In this document: piece after piece, positions 25,669 to 34,079 of the stretch
Layout of the letters: each line of letters begins with the position of its first letter
Position numbering within the stretch: position 1 is the first letter of the stretch
DNA from: JAXMAZ01 sp046350115
GTDB lineage: Bacteria > Planctomycetota > Planctomycetia > Gemmatales > Gemmataceae
Direction of reading: 5' to 3'
NCBI GenBank assembly: GCA_046350115.1
Contig: JAXMAZ010000002.1
Location: forward strand, 744,001-808,000
DNA: 64,000 nt
Made by a program: the position numbers and the translations under genes
The notes under the pieces: generated by a model
Told to the model about the DNA's origin: nothing
The model's database searches: none
The model's input: the letters and a program-made list of their open reading frames with translations, nothing else

Positions 25669-27438
25669 CTACGGCCCTTGGCCGCACTCGCGGATGGCGC
25701 TCGGGCTGGGCAGCGTGAATAGCACATACCTCCCACGGCCCGCACCGGTCCGGAAAACCGCCGGTAGGTAGTACGGGAAGTTCGCGCGCAAGCTCGGGTT
25801 GAGCCGGCGTGGCAACCTGTCCGGTCCGGCGTCGGCCAGGCTCTCGGGGGAGTCCGGGGCGGGCGGGCAAACGTACAGCAGGTCGGCCGCCACCCACCGC
25901 ACCCGCGGGGCGACCTGGCAGAGTTCGGCCATCAGCCGGGCGTCCTGGTCCGGGCCGATCTCTCGCATCTGGTTGACGTGCAGGAACCGGAACCCCGGCT
26001 GCCGTCCGAGCAGCAGGTACAGGGCGTGGGGGCTGTCGTCCCAGCAGAGCAACTCCCCGTCCCGTACCCCGCGGCGACGCAGCTCAGCGGCCAGCTCATC
26101 CAGCTCGGTCCAGTCGGCGGCCGCGTGGAACCCGCGGACTTGGGCCAGCCGGTCCCAAAGGGCCGCCCGCTCTTGGTCGGACTTGGCGGGTCGGACGCAG
26201 GCGGTCCAGAGCTTCAGCCGACTCGGGTCGGCGAGCGGGTGGCGGGACTTCCACCCGGCATCGTTACCGGGCAGTGCCCCGGCCCCGGACACGTCCGGCG
26301 GCAGCGCGATCAGGAGCGGGACGACGGCCAGCCATCCGACCGCCAGCGGGACGACGGCCCACCGGTGGGCGGCCAGCAGGGCGAGCAGGAGCAGCACCTC
26401 CGGGACGTGGACGTAGTGCATCTGCCGCTGGAGGTACAGCGCCTGGGCCGCCCACCCGAGGTACAAGGCGGCGAGGGCCACTCGGGCGGCCCGCTGTCGC
26501 GAGTCCGCCGGCGGCGCCCACAGCCAGCCGGGCAGCCGCGGCGTCACCTGCCACCAGTCGTCCGCCAGGGTCAGGAAGGCCACGGGCAGTGCGAGCAGGT
26601 GGAGGTAGCTCCATGGCGGGAAATAGTGGAACTCGATCTCGTACCGGACCGGCAGCTCGTTCCACATCTTGGCCGCGTAGCCGGTGTTCCAGACGGTGAA
26701 CACCTCGACGAAGTACGGCCAGGTGCCCGACGCCAGCAGGTAGCCGACCCCGACCAGTCCGACGGCCAGCCCGCCGAGCAAGTTCCCGGCGAGGTCGCGG
26801 CCCCAGGATTCGCGGCGGGCGGTGGCCAGCCAGACCGCGGCGGCCGGCACGACGACGTGCGGCTTGACCCAGACGGCCAGCCCCCACAGCACACCTTCGA
26901 CAACCGCGGATGGCGGACGGGGCAGGGCGGGCCGGCTTTCTGCCCCCTTCGCCTCGCCCCTTCCGCCGAGCCGCAGAAGGACCGCCGCCAGCGCCGGCAG
27001 CAGCATCCACACGTCCCGCTGGCAGTGGTTCGGCTCGGGCAGCGACGGGTACAGCACCGCCACGCCGGCGACCAGCCACGCCCGGCCCGCCGGAGTCGCC
27101 CCGCCGTACCGAGCCAGACGCACCAGGCCGCCGGTGATCCCGGCCACGATGAGCAGGTCAACCGCCTTCACCGCCTCCCACGACGGGCCGACGACCACCC
27201 GCACCCCGGCCAAGGCCCACACGAACCCCGGCGTGTTGGTGTCGAACACGTCCCGGTAGTGGACCCCTCCGGCGAGCAAGTTCCGGGCGGCCAGCTCGTA
27301 CAGCGTGAGGTCGCACCACGGCGGCGACCGGAGGAAGAGGGGGACGCCCAGGACGAGGGCGACGGCCGCGACCCCCGACCCGACCGCGGCCGACCGCCAC
27401 GGCCGGAGGAGCGCGGCGGCCGGGTGGTCCAGAGGCAT
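25669..27438 (-). CDS. GT-C-type (ArnT/PMT-like) membrane glycosyltransferase
   Basis: 589 residues with about ten hydrophobic helices in the N-terminal two thirds. The first extracytoplasmic loop has acidic D42 and D66 (DLTLYELAARNLL, HYRDVFDTNTPGFV) in the position of the acidic catalytic loop of lipid-linked sugar transferases of the GT39/GT83 class. A soluble C-terminal domain (about 400-589) is characteristic of the group. Such enzymes transfer sugar from a polyprenyl-phosphate carrier in the periplasm. It lies 93 bases upstream of the ABC operon on the same strand. Substrate is unknown, and the assignment rests on topology and loop residues. Confidence 0.65.
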   Translation of the reverse strand: MPLDHPAAALLRPWRSAAVGSGVAAVALVLGVPLFLRSPPWCDLTLYELAARNLLAGGVHYRDVFDTNTPGFVWALAGVRVVVGPSWEAVKAVDLLIVAGITGGLVRLARYGGATPAGRAWLVAGVAVLYPSLPEPNHCQRDVWMLLPALAAVLLRLGGRGEAKGAESRPALPRPPSAVVEGVLWGLAVWVKPHVVVPAAAVWLATARRESWGRDLAGNLLGGLAVGLVGVGYLLASGTWPYFVEVFTVWNTGYAAKMWNELPVRYEIEFHYFPPWSYLHLLALPVAFLTLADDWWQVTPRLPGWLWAPPADSRQRAARVALAALYLGWAAQALYLQRQMHYVHVPEVLLLLALLAAHRWAVVPLAVGWLAVVPLLIALPPDVSGAGALPGNDAGWKSRHPLADPSRLKLWTACVRPAKSDQERAALWDRLAQVRGFHAAADWTELDELAAELRRRGVRDGELLCWDDSPHALYLLLGRQPGFRFLHVNQMREIGPDQDARLMAELCQVAPRVRWVAADLLYVCPPAPDSPESLADAGPDRLPRRLNPSLRANFPYYLPAVFRTGAGRGRYVLFTLPSPSAIRECGQGP

Positions 27439-27730
27439 CGGGATACCGTCTCGTATGGGCAGGTTGTTAAACGGCCGCCGGCGGGGTCGGGCAAGGGGCG
27501 GGTGTCAAGCATAAACCGGCAAGGCCGGACGAACATTCCGGAAAACTGGTTGCATGGCATGTATCCGCCGGTTAACGTGGAGTCGCGGGAAAGGACAACC
27601 CGACCGTCTCGCGGCCTCGGACGGATTCGCCCCCGTCTGCCGCCTCGCCCACGAAGACGACCCGCCCGGCCGCCACGCACCGGCGGCCGGACCCCGGCTC
27701 GCACCGGACCTCGCCCGGTAGGAGAATGCG

Positions 27731-27955
27731 ATGGCCACCGCCGTGCTGACCGCCCCCCCCACCCCCGAAGCCGTGCTGTCCGCCAGCCCGATGCCGGAGC
27801 TGCGCCGGTTGGCGGTCGAGTCCACCGAGGAATCGGTGATCCTGTCCGGCCGGGTGTCGAGCTATTACATGAAGCAGATGGCTCAGGAGTGCGTCCGCGG
27901 GGTGACGGCCGGCCGGCGGGTGGTGAACCGGGTCGAGGTGGCCGTGCGGCGATAA
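27731..27955 (+). CDS. Single BON-domain protein
   Basis: 74 residues. Residues 20-72 match the BON fold (PELRRLAVESTEESVILSG, then V-x-S-YYMKQMAQECVRGV and RVVNRVEV). BON domains bind phospholipid or membranes. No signal peptide is seen, so the protein is probably cytoplasmic or peripheral. GGAG (AGGAGA) at 27720-27725 is a good Shine-Dalgarno. The preceding 27439-27730 gap (292 bp) contains no supported gene; its transcription start should lie there. The gene is followed by a terminator-like hairpin. Confidence 0.75.
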   Translation: MATAVLTAPPTPEAVLSASPMPELRRLAVESTEESVILSGRVSSYYMKQMAQECVRGVTAGRRVVNRVEVAVRR

Positions 27956-27963
27956 CCCCCCCG

Positions 27964-27992
27964 GTCCTCCCGGCGACCCAGGCCGGGAGGAC
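27964..27992. terminator. Hairpin after BON gene
   Basis: A perfect 10-bp stem (GTCCTCCCGG / CCGGGAGGAC) with a nine-base loop lies eight bases after the BON stop codon and before the convergent GNAT gene. No T-run follows. Confidence 0.5.
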
Positions 27993-28073
27993 GGTCGCAC
28001 CGGCTCATTTCCGGCACGAACACCAAATCGAACTCAACAACGCCTGTGCGAATTGCCTCGTCGTAAGTCCGGC

Positions 28074-28853
28074 TCAGGCCGGGGCGGCGTAGGTGCGGTG
28101 TTGACAGACATACCGGAACCCGAGCCGCTCGTACAACGGCACGCTCTTCGGCCCGGACCGCAAAGCCGCGTTCGTGCACCCTTTCGCCGCCCCATCGGCC
28201 AGCACCGCCCGCGTGACCGCCGCCCCGATCCCCCGTCCGCGGTGCGACTCCAGCGTGGCCAGACAACTGACCACGGCCGTCGGCCCGACGATGCAGTGCC
28301 CGCCCCCGCCCACCGGTTCGCCGTCCCATTCCGCGATCAGCCAGCACATCTGGGGGTCGGTGGCGTAGGCCAGAGACGGCATGATGATCGCCCCCAGGTC
28401 CGGCGGGGCGTTGAACGCGGCGGTACACACCCGCTCGAAGGCCGCCCGGTCGGTTTCGGTTCGCACCGGCCGGATGACCAGCCCGGTAGGCGGCGGCGTG
28501 TCTGGTTGCAGTCCGTCGGTGATGTCCGGCATGACGAACGCCGGTTCGTCCTCGTCCACCTTCCAGCCGGCGGCCTGTAACTCCGCCTCGACCGGGTGGC
28601 CGGCGTCCCCTTCGACCAGAACGCCCCACCCCTTGTCCGCGTCGGCGAAGAACTCCCGGGCGACCGGCAGGATCTCGGCAAGGGGCGGGGTCGGGGTCAG
28701 GCAGGACGCCGAGTTGAAGCCGGGGCCGGGTAATTCGCTGCCGCGGAACGCGACGCTGTTCCAGGTCGTTTGCCGGCCCCGGCGGTAGTGCCGCAAGTAG
28801 GGCGGGGTGTTGAGCTGGAGGGCAGCGTGGGCGATGAGCCGAAGGTCGGTCAT
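28074..28853 (-). CDS. GNAT-family N-acetyltransferase
   Basis: 259 residues. The C-terminal half (about 115-255) has the acetyl-CoA signature ESHRGRGIGAAVTRAVL (R/Q-x-x-G-x-G/A) and the ending LYERLGFRYVCQHRTY, typical of GNAT enzymes. The N-terminal half is a separate domain without clear motif, as in two-domain GNAT proteins. The ATG is preceded by GAGG. The acceptor substrate cannot be read from sequence. It is followed upstream on the same strand by the SF1 helicase gene, 56 bases away, and may be co-transcribed. Confidence 0.8.
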   Translation of the reverse strand: MTDLRLIAHAALQLNTPPYLRHYRRGRQTTWNSVAFRGSELPGPGFNSASCLTPTPPLAEILPVAREFFADADKGWGVLVEGDAGHPVEAELQAAGWKVDEDEPAFVMPDITDGLQPDTPPPTGLVIRPVRTETDRAAFERVCTAAFNAPPDLGAIIMPSLAYATDPQMCWLIAEWDGEPVGGGGHCIVGPTAVVSCLATLESHRGRGIGAAVTRAVLADGAAKGCTNAALRSGPKSVPLYERLGFRYVCQHRTYAAPA

Positions 28854-28909
28854 GGGAGCCTCGGGTGGCGGTCCGGCAGAGACACCCCGGCCGGCGGTCG
28901 GGTTCGCGC

Positions 28910-30805
28910 TCACTCGGCCTCTTCCCACACGCTGCGGTATGCCCCGGTCCGTTCGAAGTATTCGAGCATCCGGGCGTAGAACGGGTGGCCGGCCAGCGTG
29001 GCCGAATCGCCGACCACGACCAGCTTCCGCCGGGCGCGGGTGAGGGCCACGTTCGTCCGCCGCACGTCCGCCAGGAAGCCGATTTCGCCGGCCGGGTTGG
29101 ACCGCACCAGGCTGATGACGACCGCCTCCTTCTCCCGCCCCTGGAACCCGTCCACGCTGTCGATCTCCAGACCCGGCACCGGCAGCAGTTCCCGCAGCCG
29201 GCGGACCTGCCCGGCATACGGGGCGATCACCGCGATGTCCTCGGCCCGCACCCCGGCGTCGAGCAGCCGGCGGACGTACCGGGCGGCCAGTCCGGCTTCC
29301 TGCGGGTTCAACCGGCTGTCGGTGTCCTCCTCATCCTGCTCGTCGTACCCGGCCCCGGCGGTGTCCACGAACGTGACCGGGGATTCGGTCAACGGGTCGG
29401 CCGTCACCCCGGGCAGGTCGCACAGCCGGTGTGACACCACGCTGTCATCGGCGACCAGCTCATGCCGGTAAAACTCGCCGGACGAGAAGCCCATGATGTC
29501 CGCGTGCATCCGGTACTGGACCGTCAGCAGCCGGGACACGTCCGGGCCGAGGGTGTTCATCACCCGTTCCATCAGGCTGACCGCCAGCCCCTTGCCCGCC
29601 GCCTCTGGGGATAGAATCGTCGGCGGCAGTTGACACGGGTCGCCGGCCAGCACCACCCGGTCGCACCGCAGGAGCGGCACCCAGCTCGCCGGCTCCGTGG
29701 ACTGGCACGCCTCGTCCAGCACCGCCAGGTCGAACCGCCGCCGGCCGAGCACCCAGTCGTCCAGCCCGGTGAGGGTGGCGCAGATCACCCGGGCGTCATC
29801 CAGAACCCGTTCGACGGCCAGCCGCTCGGCCCGGTCGGCGTCGGCCAGGAGTGCCCGTGCCTCCGCCCGCAACGCCTGCTTCTCGCCGGGCAGCGGCTTC
29901 GCCTTGGTCCACTTGTCCGCCTTGCGGAACAGGGCGTGGGCTTCCCGGGCGAACTTGCGGGCCTGTCGGGCGTCCGGGTGGGATTCCACGAGTGAGTCGA
30001 GGGCGCGATCCCGCAGCGGTTCGGCGACCCGGGCCGGGTGGCCGAGGCGGACCGGCTCCAGCCCGGCGGCCAGCAGCTTGTCAAGTAGGTTGTCCACGGC
30101 CGCGTTGCTCGGGGCGCAGGCCAGTACCTTCTCCCCGCCGGCGACGGCCCGGCGGATCAGCTCGACCACGGTCGTCGTCTTGCCGGTGCCCGGCGGCCCG
30201 TGGATGACGGCGACATCCGGGGCGGTCAGGGCGTGCTCAACCGCGGCGATCTGCGGCGGGTTAAGAGCCGCGACCGCAAGGGAGCGGCTTGAAGGCTCAG
30301 GCCGCTCCCTTGCGGTCGCGGCTCCTTCCCCGAGTAGCACGTCCCGCAATTCCGCCAACCGGTCCTTCTCGGCACCTGCGACCCGGCGCAGCGCCGCGAT
30401 CTGCCGCTTGCGGCTCACCTCGTCCGGCGACCGGTCGAGCCGCCACAGGGTGTCGTCCGGCCACTCCTGGTCGGACCGCTCGAACGCCACGCTCACCGTC
30501 CGGTCGGTCCGCTCGAACACCACCCCGCGGGCGGTCAGCGGGCGGGGGCTGCCGAGCTGGGTGAGCAGCACCGGCGACCCCGGGCCGAGTCGGGTCGGCG
30601 GCAGCGGGTCGGACCGGCCCTGCCGGGCGAACGTGCGGATGACCCGGCCGCCTAGCCCGGCGTCGTCGGACACGACCGCCAGCCGGGTCAGGGTGCCGCC
30701 GTCCTCGGCCAGCCCTTGTGCCGCGAGGTCTTTGAGCCGCTGCTGCTCGGCCCTTGCCTCCAATTGCAGAAGGCGGGTCAGGTGGTCGAAGTGCGGGTGC
30801 GACAT
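28910..30805 (-). CDS. SF1 helicase (UPF1/IGHMBP2-like)
   Basis: 631 residues. N-terminal domain to about residue 155 (LEARAEQQRLKDLAAQG is IGHMBP2-like), then Walker A GPPGTGKTTT (203-212), DEAC box, QYRMH motif and C-terminal VDGFQGREKEAVVISLVRS with NVALTRAR. This is the SF1B family of 5'-3' helicases acting on DNA or RNA. Residues 161-181 are encoded by a perfect 24-bp inverted repeat (30265-30324) placed exactly at the boundary of the N-terminal and helicase domains. The protein is otherwise full length for the family. Four bases separate its start from the end of the Nif3-family gene. Confidence 0.9.
   Translation of the reverse strand: MSHPHFDHLTRLLQLEARAEQQRLKDLAAQGLAEDGGTLTRLAVVSDDAGLGGRVIRTFARQGRSDPLPPTRLGPGSPVLLTQLGSPRPLTARGVVFERTDRTVSVAFERSDQEWPDDTLWRLDRSPDEVSRKRQIAALRRVAGAEKDRLAELRDVLLGEGAATARERPEPSSRSLAVAALNPPQIAAVEHALTAPDVAVIHGPPGTGKTTTVVELIRRAVAGGEKVLACAPSNAAVDNLLDKLLAAGLEPVRLGHPARVAEPLRDRALDSLVESHPDARQARKFAREAHALFRKADKWTKAKPLPGEKQALRAEARALLADADRAERLAVERVLDDARVICATLTGLDDWVLGRRRFDLAVLDEACQSTEPASWVPLLRCDRVVLAGDPCQLPPTILSPEAAGKGLAVSLMERVMNTLGPDVSRLLTVQYRMHADIMGFSSGEFYRHELVADDSVVSHRLCDLPGVTADPLTESPVTFVDTAGAGYDEQDEEDTDSRLNPQEAGLAARYVRRLLDAGVRAEDIAVIAPYAGQVRRLRELLPVPGLEIDSVDGFQGREKEAVVISLVRSNPAGEIGFLADVRRTNVALTRARRKLVVVGDSATLAGHPFYARMLEYFERTGAYRSVWEEAE
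30265..30324. repeat. In-frame intragenic palindrome in helicase gene
   Basis: Two perfect 24-base arms (30265-30288 and 30301-30324; left arm begins GAGCCGCGACCGCAAGGGAG) with a 12-base loop. It encodes the Ala/Arg/Ser-rich linker segment, residues 161-181, of the SF1 helicase, and is in frame without stop codons. Confidence 0.9.
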
Positions 30806-30809
30806 GTCG

Positions 30810-31913
30810 TCAGCTTACCAGCCCGAGCGGGTCGGTTTCGCGGCGGCTGGCCCAGGCGGTCAACCCGGGGAACGCCTCCCCGAGCCGCGTCGCCAAGTCC
30901 TCGACGCCGGGCCGCTCGGTGGCGTAGTGGCCGGGCAGGATCACTCGAACCCCGGCGGCCCTTGCAGCGAGCGCGTCGTGGAACCGCAGCTCGCCGGTGA
31001 GAAAAAGGTCCGCTCCGGCACGGATCGCGTCGGTTAGAAACTCGCCGGCCGCCCCGCACGCCACCGCCACCCGCTTGACCGGTGCGACCGGGTCGCCGAC
31101 GCTCTGCACGACCGTGGCCCGTAGCTGTTCCTTCGCCGTGTGGGCCATGTCAGCCAACGTCGCTGGCTTCGGCAATTCGCCGATCCGTCCCTCGCCGCCG
31201 GTCGGAATCGTCCTCAGTGGGTACACGTCGAACGCCGGCTCCTCGTAGCTGTGGGCCGCCCGCATAGCCGCCACCACGGCAACCACCTTGGCCTCGGGGA
31301 CGACTACTTCCAGCCGCCACTCGTTCACCTCCTCCCGGCGGCCCTTCTGGCCCACGGTCGGGTTGGTAGCGTCGGTCCCGAAGAAGGTGCCGGTGCCGGC
31401 CAGCCGGTAGCTGCACTGCTCGTACTGGCCGATCCGCCCGGCCCCGGCGGCGAACACCGCGTCTGACACCTTCGCCAGATCGGGGTCCGGCACGAATACG
31501 ACCAGCTTGCACGCCCGCTCGCTCGCCGCCGGCCGCAGCGGCTTCACGTGCGTCAGCCCGAGCCGGCGGCAGAGGCCGTCGTTGATCCCGCCGGGGCAGT
31601 TGTCGAAAGCGGTGTGCGGCGAGTACACGGCGATCCCGTTCCGCAGCAGCGGGAGTAAGACCTGACCGTCTGACGTGCCCGTGGTCAGTTTCTTCGCCCC
31701 TTTGAACAGCACCGGGTGGTGCGAGACGACCAGTTGTGCGCCTTCGGTGACCGCCTCGGCAGCCACGTCCGGAGTGAGGGTCAGGCAGGTCATCACCCGG
31801 TCGGCGGGGGCGGCCGGGTCGCCGGCCAGGAGGCCGACGTTATCCCACTCGGCGGCGGTCGCCGGCGGGGCGAACCGGTCCAGGTAGGCGGCGAGGTCGG
31901 CGACGGTCAGCAT
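30810..31913 (-). CDS. Nif3/DUF34 dinuclear metal-centre protein
   Basis: 367 residues. The fold signature SHHPVLFKGAKK (His ligands H64/H65), D-N-x-x-G-G-I-N-D and C-terminal LTGELRFHDAL plus HYATE match the Nif3 (YbgI-like) family, which binds two metal ions. A central insert (about 130-235) of PII/CutA-like fold, common in the larger bacterial members, is present (RLEVVVPEAKVVAVVAAMRAAHSYEEPAFDVY). The exact reaction is unsettled; links to GTP cyclohydrolase-like activity are known for the family. It lies four bases before the helicase on the same strand. Confidence 0.9.
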   Translation of the reverse strand: MLTVADLAAYLDRFAPPATAAEWDNVGLLAGDPAAPADRVMTCLTLTPDVAAEAVTEGAQLVVSHHPVLFKGAKKLTTGTSDGQVLLPLLRNGIAVYSPHTAFDNCPGGINDGLCRRLGLTHVKPLRPAASERACKLVVFVPDPDLAKVSDAVFAAGAGRIGQYEQCSYRLAGTGTFFGTDATNPTVGQKGRREEVNEWRLEVVVPEAKVVAVVAAMRAAHSYEEPAFDVYPLRTIPTGGEGRIGELPKPATLADMAHTAKEQLRATVVQSVGDPVAPVKRVAVACGAAGEFLTDAIRAGADLFLTGELRFHDALAARAAGVRVILPGHYATERPGVEDLATRLGEAFPGLTAWASRRETDPLGLVS

Positions 31914-31946
31914 GGTGCGGCCGGAGAAATGGTGGGGGATCGACCC

Positions 31947-32282
31947 AACCCCCCGGCCCTCTTCCCTCAGAGGGAAGGGGGAGCAAGGGAGTGACTGGTT
32001 CGGATCGCGTCTCAGGGTACGGGTGGGACACTGGTCCCGAAACCTAACCCCCCGGCCCCCTTCCCTCAGAGGGAAGGGGGAGCAAGGAGGTACAAGGTCC
32101 GGGTAGGGGACTTGGTCGCGGGCGGTGGGAGCGCCTCGCTTGCTCCCCCTTCCCTCTGAGGGAAGGGGGCCGGGGGGTTAGGTTTCTCCCCCTGGCCAAC
32201 CTGCAACCGGAGCCACAGCCCGGACTGCCATCCCCCTTGCTCCCCCTTCCCTCTGAGGGAAGGGGGCCGGGGGGTTAGGTTA
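31947..32282. repeat. Four GC-rich repeat units in a 422-bp gap
   Basis: The gap 31914-32335 has no gene and is dominated by four units with core CCTTCCCTCAGAGGGAAGGGG next to CCCCCCGG and GAGCAAGG. Two units (31947-31990, 32042-32089) are in plus orientation and two (32139-32183, 32239-32282) inverted. Each unit contains its own hairpin, and opposite units can form larger stems. Confidence 0.9.
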
Positions 32283-32335
32283 CACCTGCCCTCCGCAAAC
32301 GGGTATAACCGAGGCTCCGAACCCAGAGGCTCGCC

Positions 32336-34069
32336 ATGCCCGCCCGTTCACTCCCCCTCCTCGTCGTATTGTTGCTCCCAATCCCGGCGGTCGCTCAGGA
32401 CAAGGCGCTTCCCCGCGTCCTGTTGCTCGGCGACTCGATCCGCCTCGGGTACGCCTCGCTAGTGGCCAAGAAACTCGACGGAGTCGCGGTCGTCGTCTCC
32501 CCGAAGGACAACTGCGCCGACACCCCGACCACCCTCGCCGGCCTCGACAAATGGGTGGCCGATGCCAAACCCGACCTGATTCACTTCAACTGCGGGCTAC
32601 ACGACCTGAAGCTGAGCAAGAAAACCAGGTCGCATCAGGTGCCGCTCAACGAGTACGGCCCGAACCTGGAGGCGATCGTCGCCCGACTCCGCAAGGCGAC
32701 GCCGCACGTCCTGTTCGCCACCACGACCCCGGTGATCGACGCCCGCCACGCCGCCCGCAAGGCCGACTTCAATCGGCTCGCCGCCGACGTGACCCGGTAC
32801 AACGACGCCGCGCTGTCCGTGATGAAGCGGCTCGGTGTGCCGGTCGACGACTTGCACCGAATCGTGATCGACGGCGGGCCGGACAAGTTGCTCGGCAAGG
32901 ACGGCACCCACTACACCCCGGCCGGCTACGAGCGGCTGGCCGACGCCGTCGCGGACACGATCAAGCGGCACCTGTACGCCCAGAACCCGCCGAAGCTGAA
33001 GCCGCCGGCCGGCGGCCCGGACGCGGTGACCGCCTACCGGAAGGCGGAGACCGAGCTGGATGCCAAGGTGCCGGAGCCGTTCCGCAGCGTGACCGTGCCG
33101 AGCTTCCCGGTGCCGGCGTCGAAGGCCGAGTGGGACACCCGCCGGCCGGACGTGCGGACCAAGGTGGTCGCCTCACTCGGCGATCTGCCGCCGCGGCCGG
33201 CCAAACCGATCGTTCACCTGGTTTCGGTGGAACACCGCCCCGGATACCGGATCGAGCGGATCCGCCTGGACAACGGCATGGGCGAGCGGATGTCCGCGAT
33301 GCTGCTCGTCCCGGACGGGCTGACGCGGCCGGCCCCGGCGGTGCTGTGGCTGCACTCGTCCAGCTTCGACCACCGGCAACTGCTAGCCCCGGACACGAAC
33401 GGCGGGGCGGAGCCGATCGGCGAGGTGTTCGTCAAGCGGGGCTGGGTGGTGTTCGCACCGGACGCGGCGTGGTACGGCGACCGGGCCGGGGCCGGCCCCG
33501 GCGGGCCGGCCGAGACGGCCGCCGCCCAGCAGACCAGCCAGCACAAGTACCACCTGTGGTTCGGCCGGACCCTGTGGGGGATGTTCGTCCGCGACGACCA
33601 GGTGGCGCTCGACTACCTCTGCTCCCGGCCGGAGGTGGACGCGTCCCGGATCGGGGCGACCGGGATCAGCATGGGCAGCACCCGGAGCTGGTGGCTGGCG
33701 GCGGTCGACGAGCGGGTGAAGTGTGTGGCCGGGGTGGCCTGCCTGACCCGGTACGAGCAGCTCATCCGCCACGGCCAGTTGAAACAGCACGGGGTCTACT
33801 ACTTCGTGGACGGGCTGCTGAAGCACTTCGACACGGAGGCGGTCGTCAGCCTGGTCGCCCCGCGGCCGGCCCTGTTCCTGACCGGAGAACTCGACGCCGG
33901 TAGCCCGGCCGACGGGATCAAGGTGATCGAGGAGAAGGCCGGCGGGGTGTACCGGGCGGTCGGAGCCGCGGACGCCTTCCGCAGCGTCCGCTACCCGGAC
34001 GTCGGCCACACCTACACCCCGACCATGCGGGCCGAGGTGCTCGCCTGGTTCGACCGCTGGTTGAAGTGA
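32336..34069 (+). CDS. Two-module secreted hydrolase: SGNH plus alpha/beta hydrolase
   Basis: 577 residues. A signal peptide (LPLLVVLLLPIPAVA) precedes an SGNH/GDSL domain (VLLLGDSIRLGY with S34; N in FNCGLHD; D189 and H192 in DGTHYTP). After about residue 220 comes a second alpha/beta hydrolase (acetyl-xylan-esterase/dienelactone type) with nucleophile S445 (GISMGS), probable acid in LFLTGELDAGSPAD and His in DVGHTY. The protein has two separate esterase centres, suggesting sequential deacylation of polysaccharides. Start is ATG. It is convergent with the trypsin-like gene (10-bp gap). Confidence 0.82.
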   Translation: MPARSLPLLVVLLLPIPAVAQDKALPRVLLLGDSIRLGYASLVAKKLDGVAVVVSPKDNCADTPTTLAGLDKWVADAKPDLIHFNCGLHDLKLSKKTRSHQVPLNEYGPNLEAIVARLRKATPHVLFATTTPVIDARHAARKADFNRLAADVTRYNDAALSVMKRLGVPVDDLHRIVIDGGPDKLLGKDGTHYTPAGYERLADAVADTIKRHLYAQNPPKLKPPAGGPDAVTAYRKAETELDAKVPEPFRSVTVPSFPVPASKAEWDTRRPDVRTKVVASLGDLPPRPAKPIVHLVSVEHRPGYRIERIRLDNGMGERMSAMLLVPDGLTRPAPAVLWLHSSSFDHRQLLAPDTNGGAEPIGEVFVKRGWVVFAPDAAWYGDRAGAGPGGPAETAAAQQTSQHKYHLWFGRTLWGMFVRDDQVALDYLCSRPEVDASRIGATGISMGSTRSWWLAAVDERVKCVAGVACLTRYEQLIRHGQLKQHGVYYFVDGLLKHFDTEAVVSLVAPRPALFLTGELDAGSPADGIKVIEEKAGGVYRAVGAADAFRSVRYPDVGHTYTPTMRAEVLAWFDRWLK

Positions 34070-34079
34070 CAGCCGGCCG

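Noticed and set aside
27439..27730. Small gene before the BON gene
   Set aside because: Frames here are Pro/Arg-rich shadows with no good Shine-Dalgarno or motif; treated as leader/promoter DNA.
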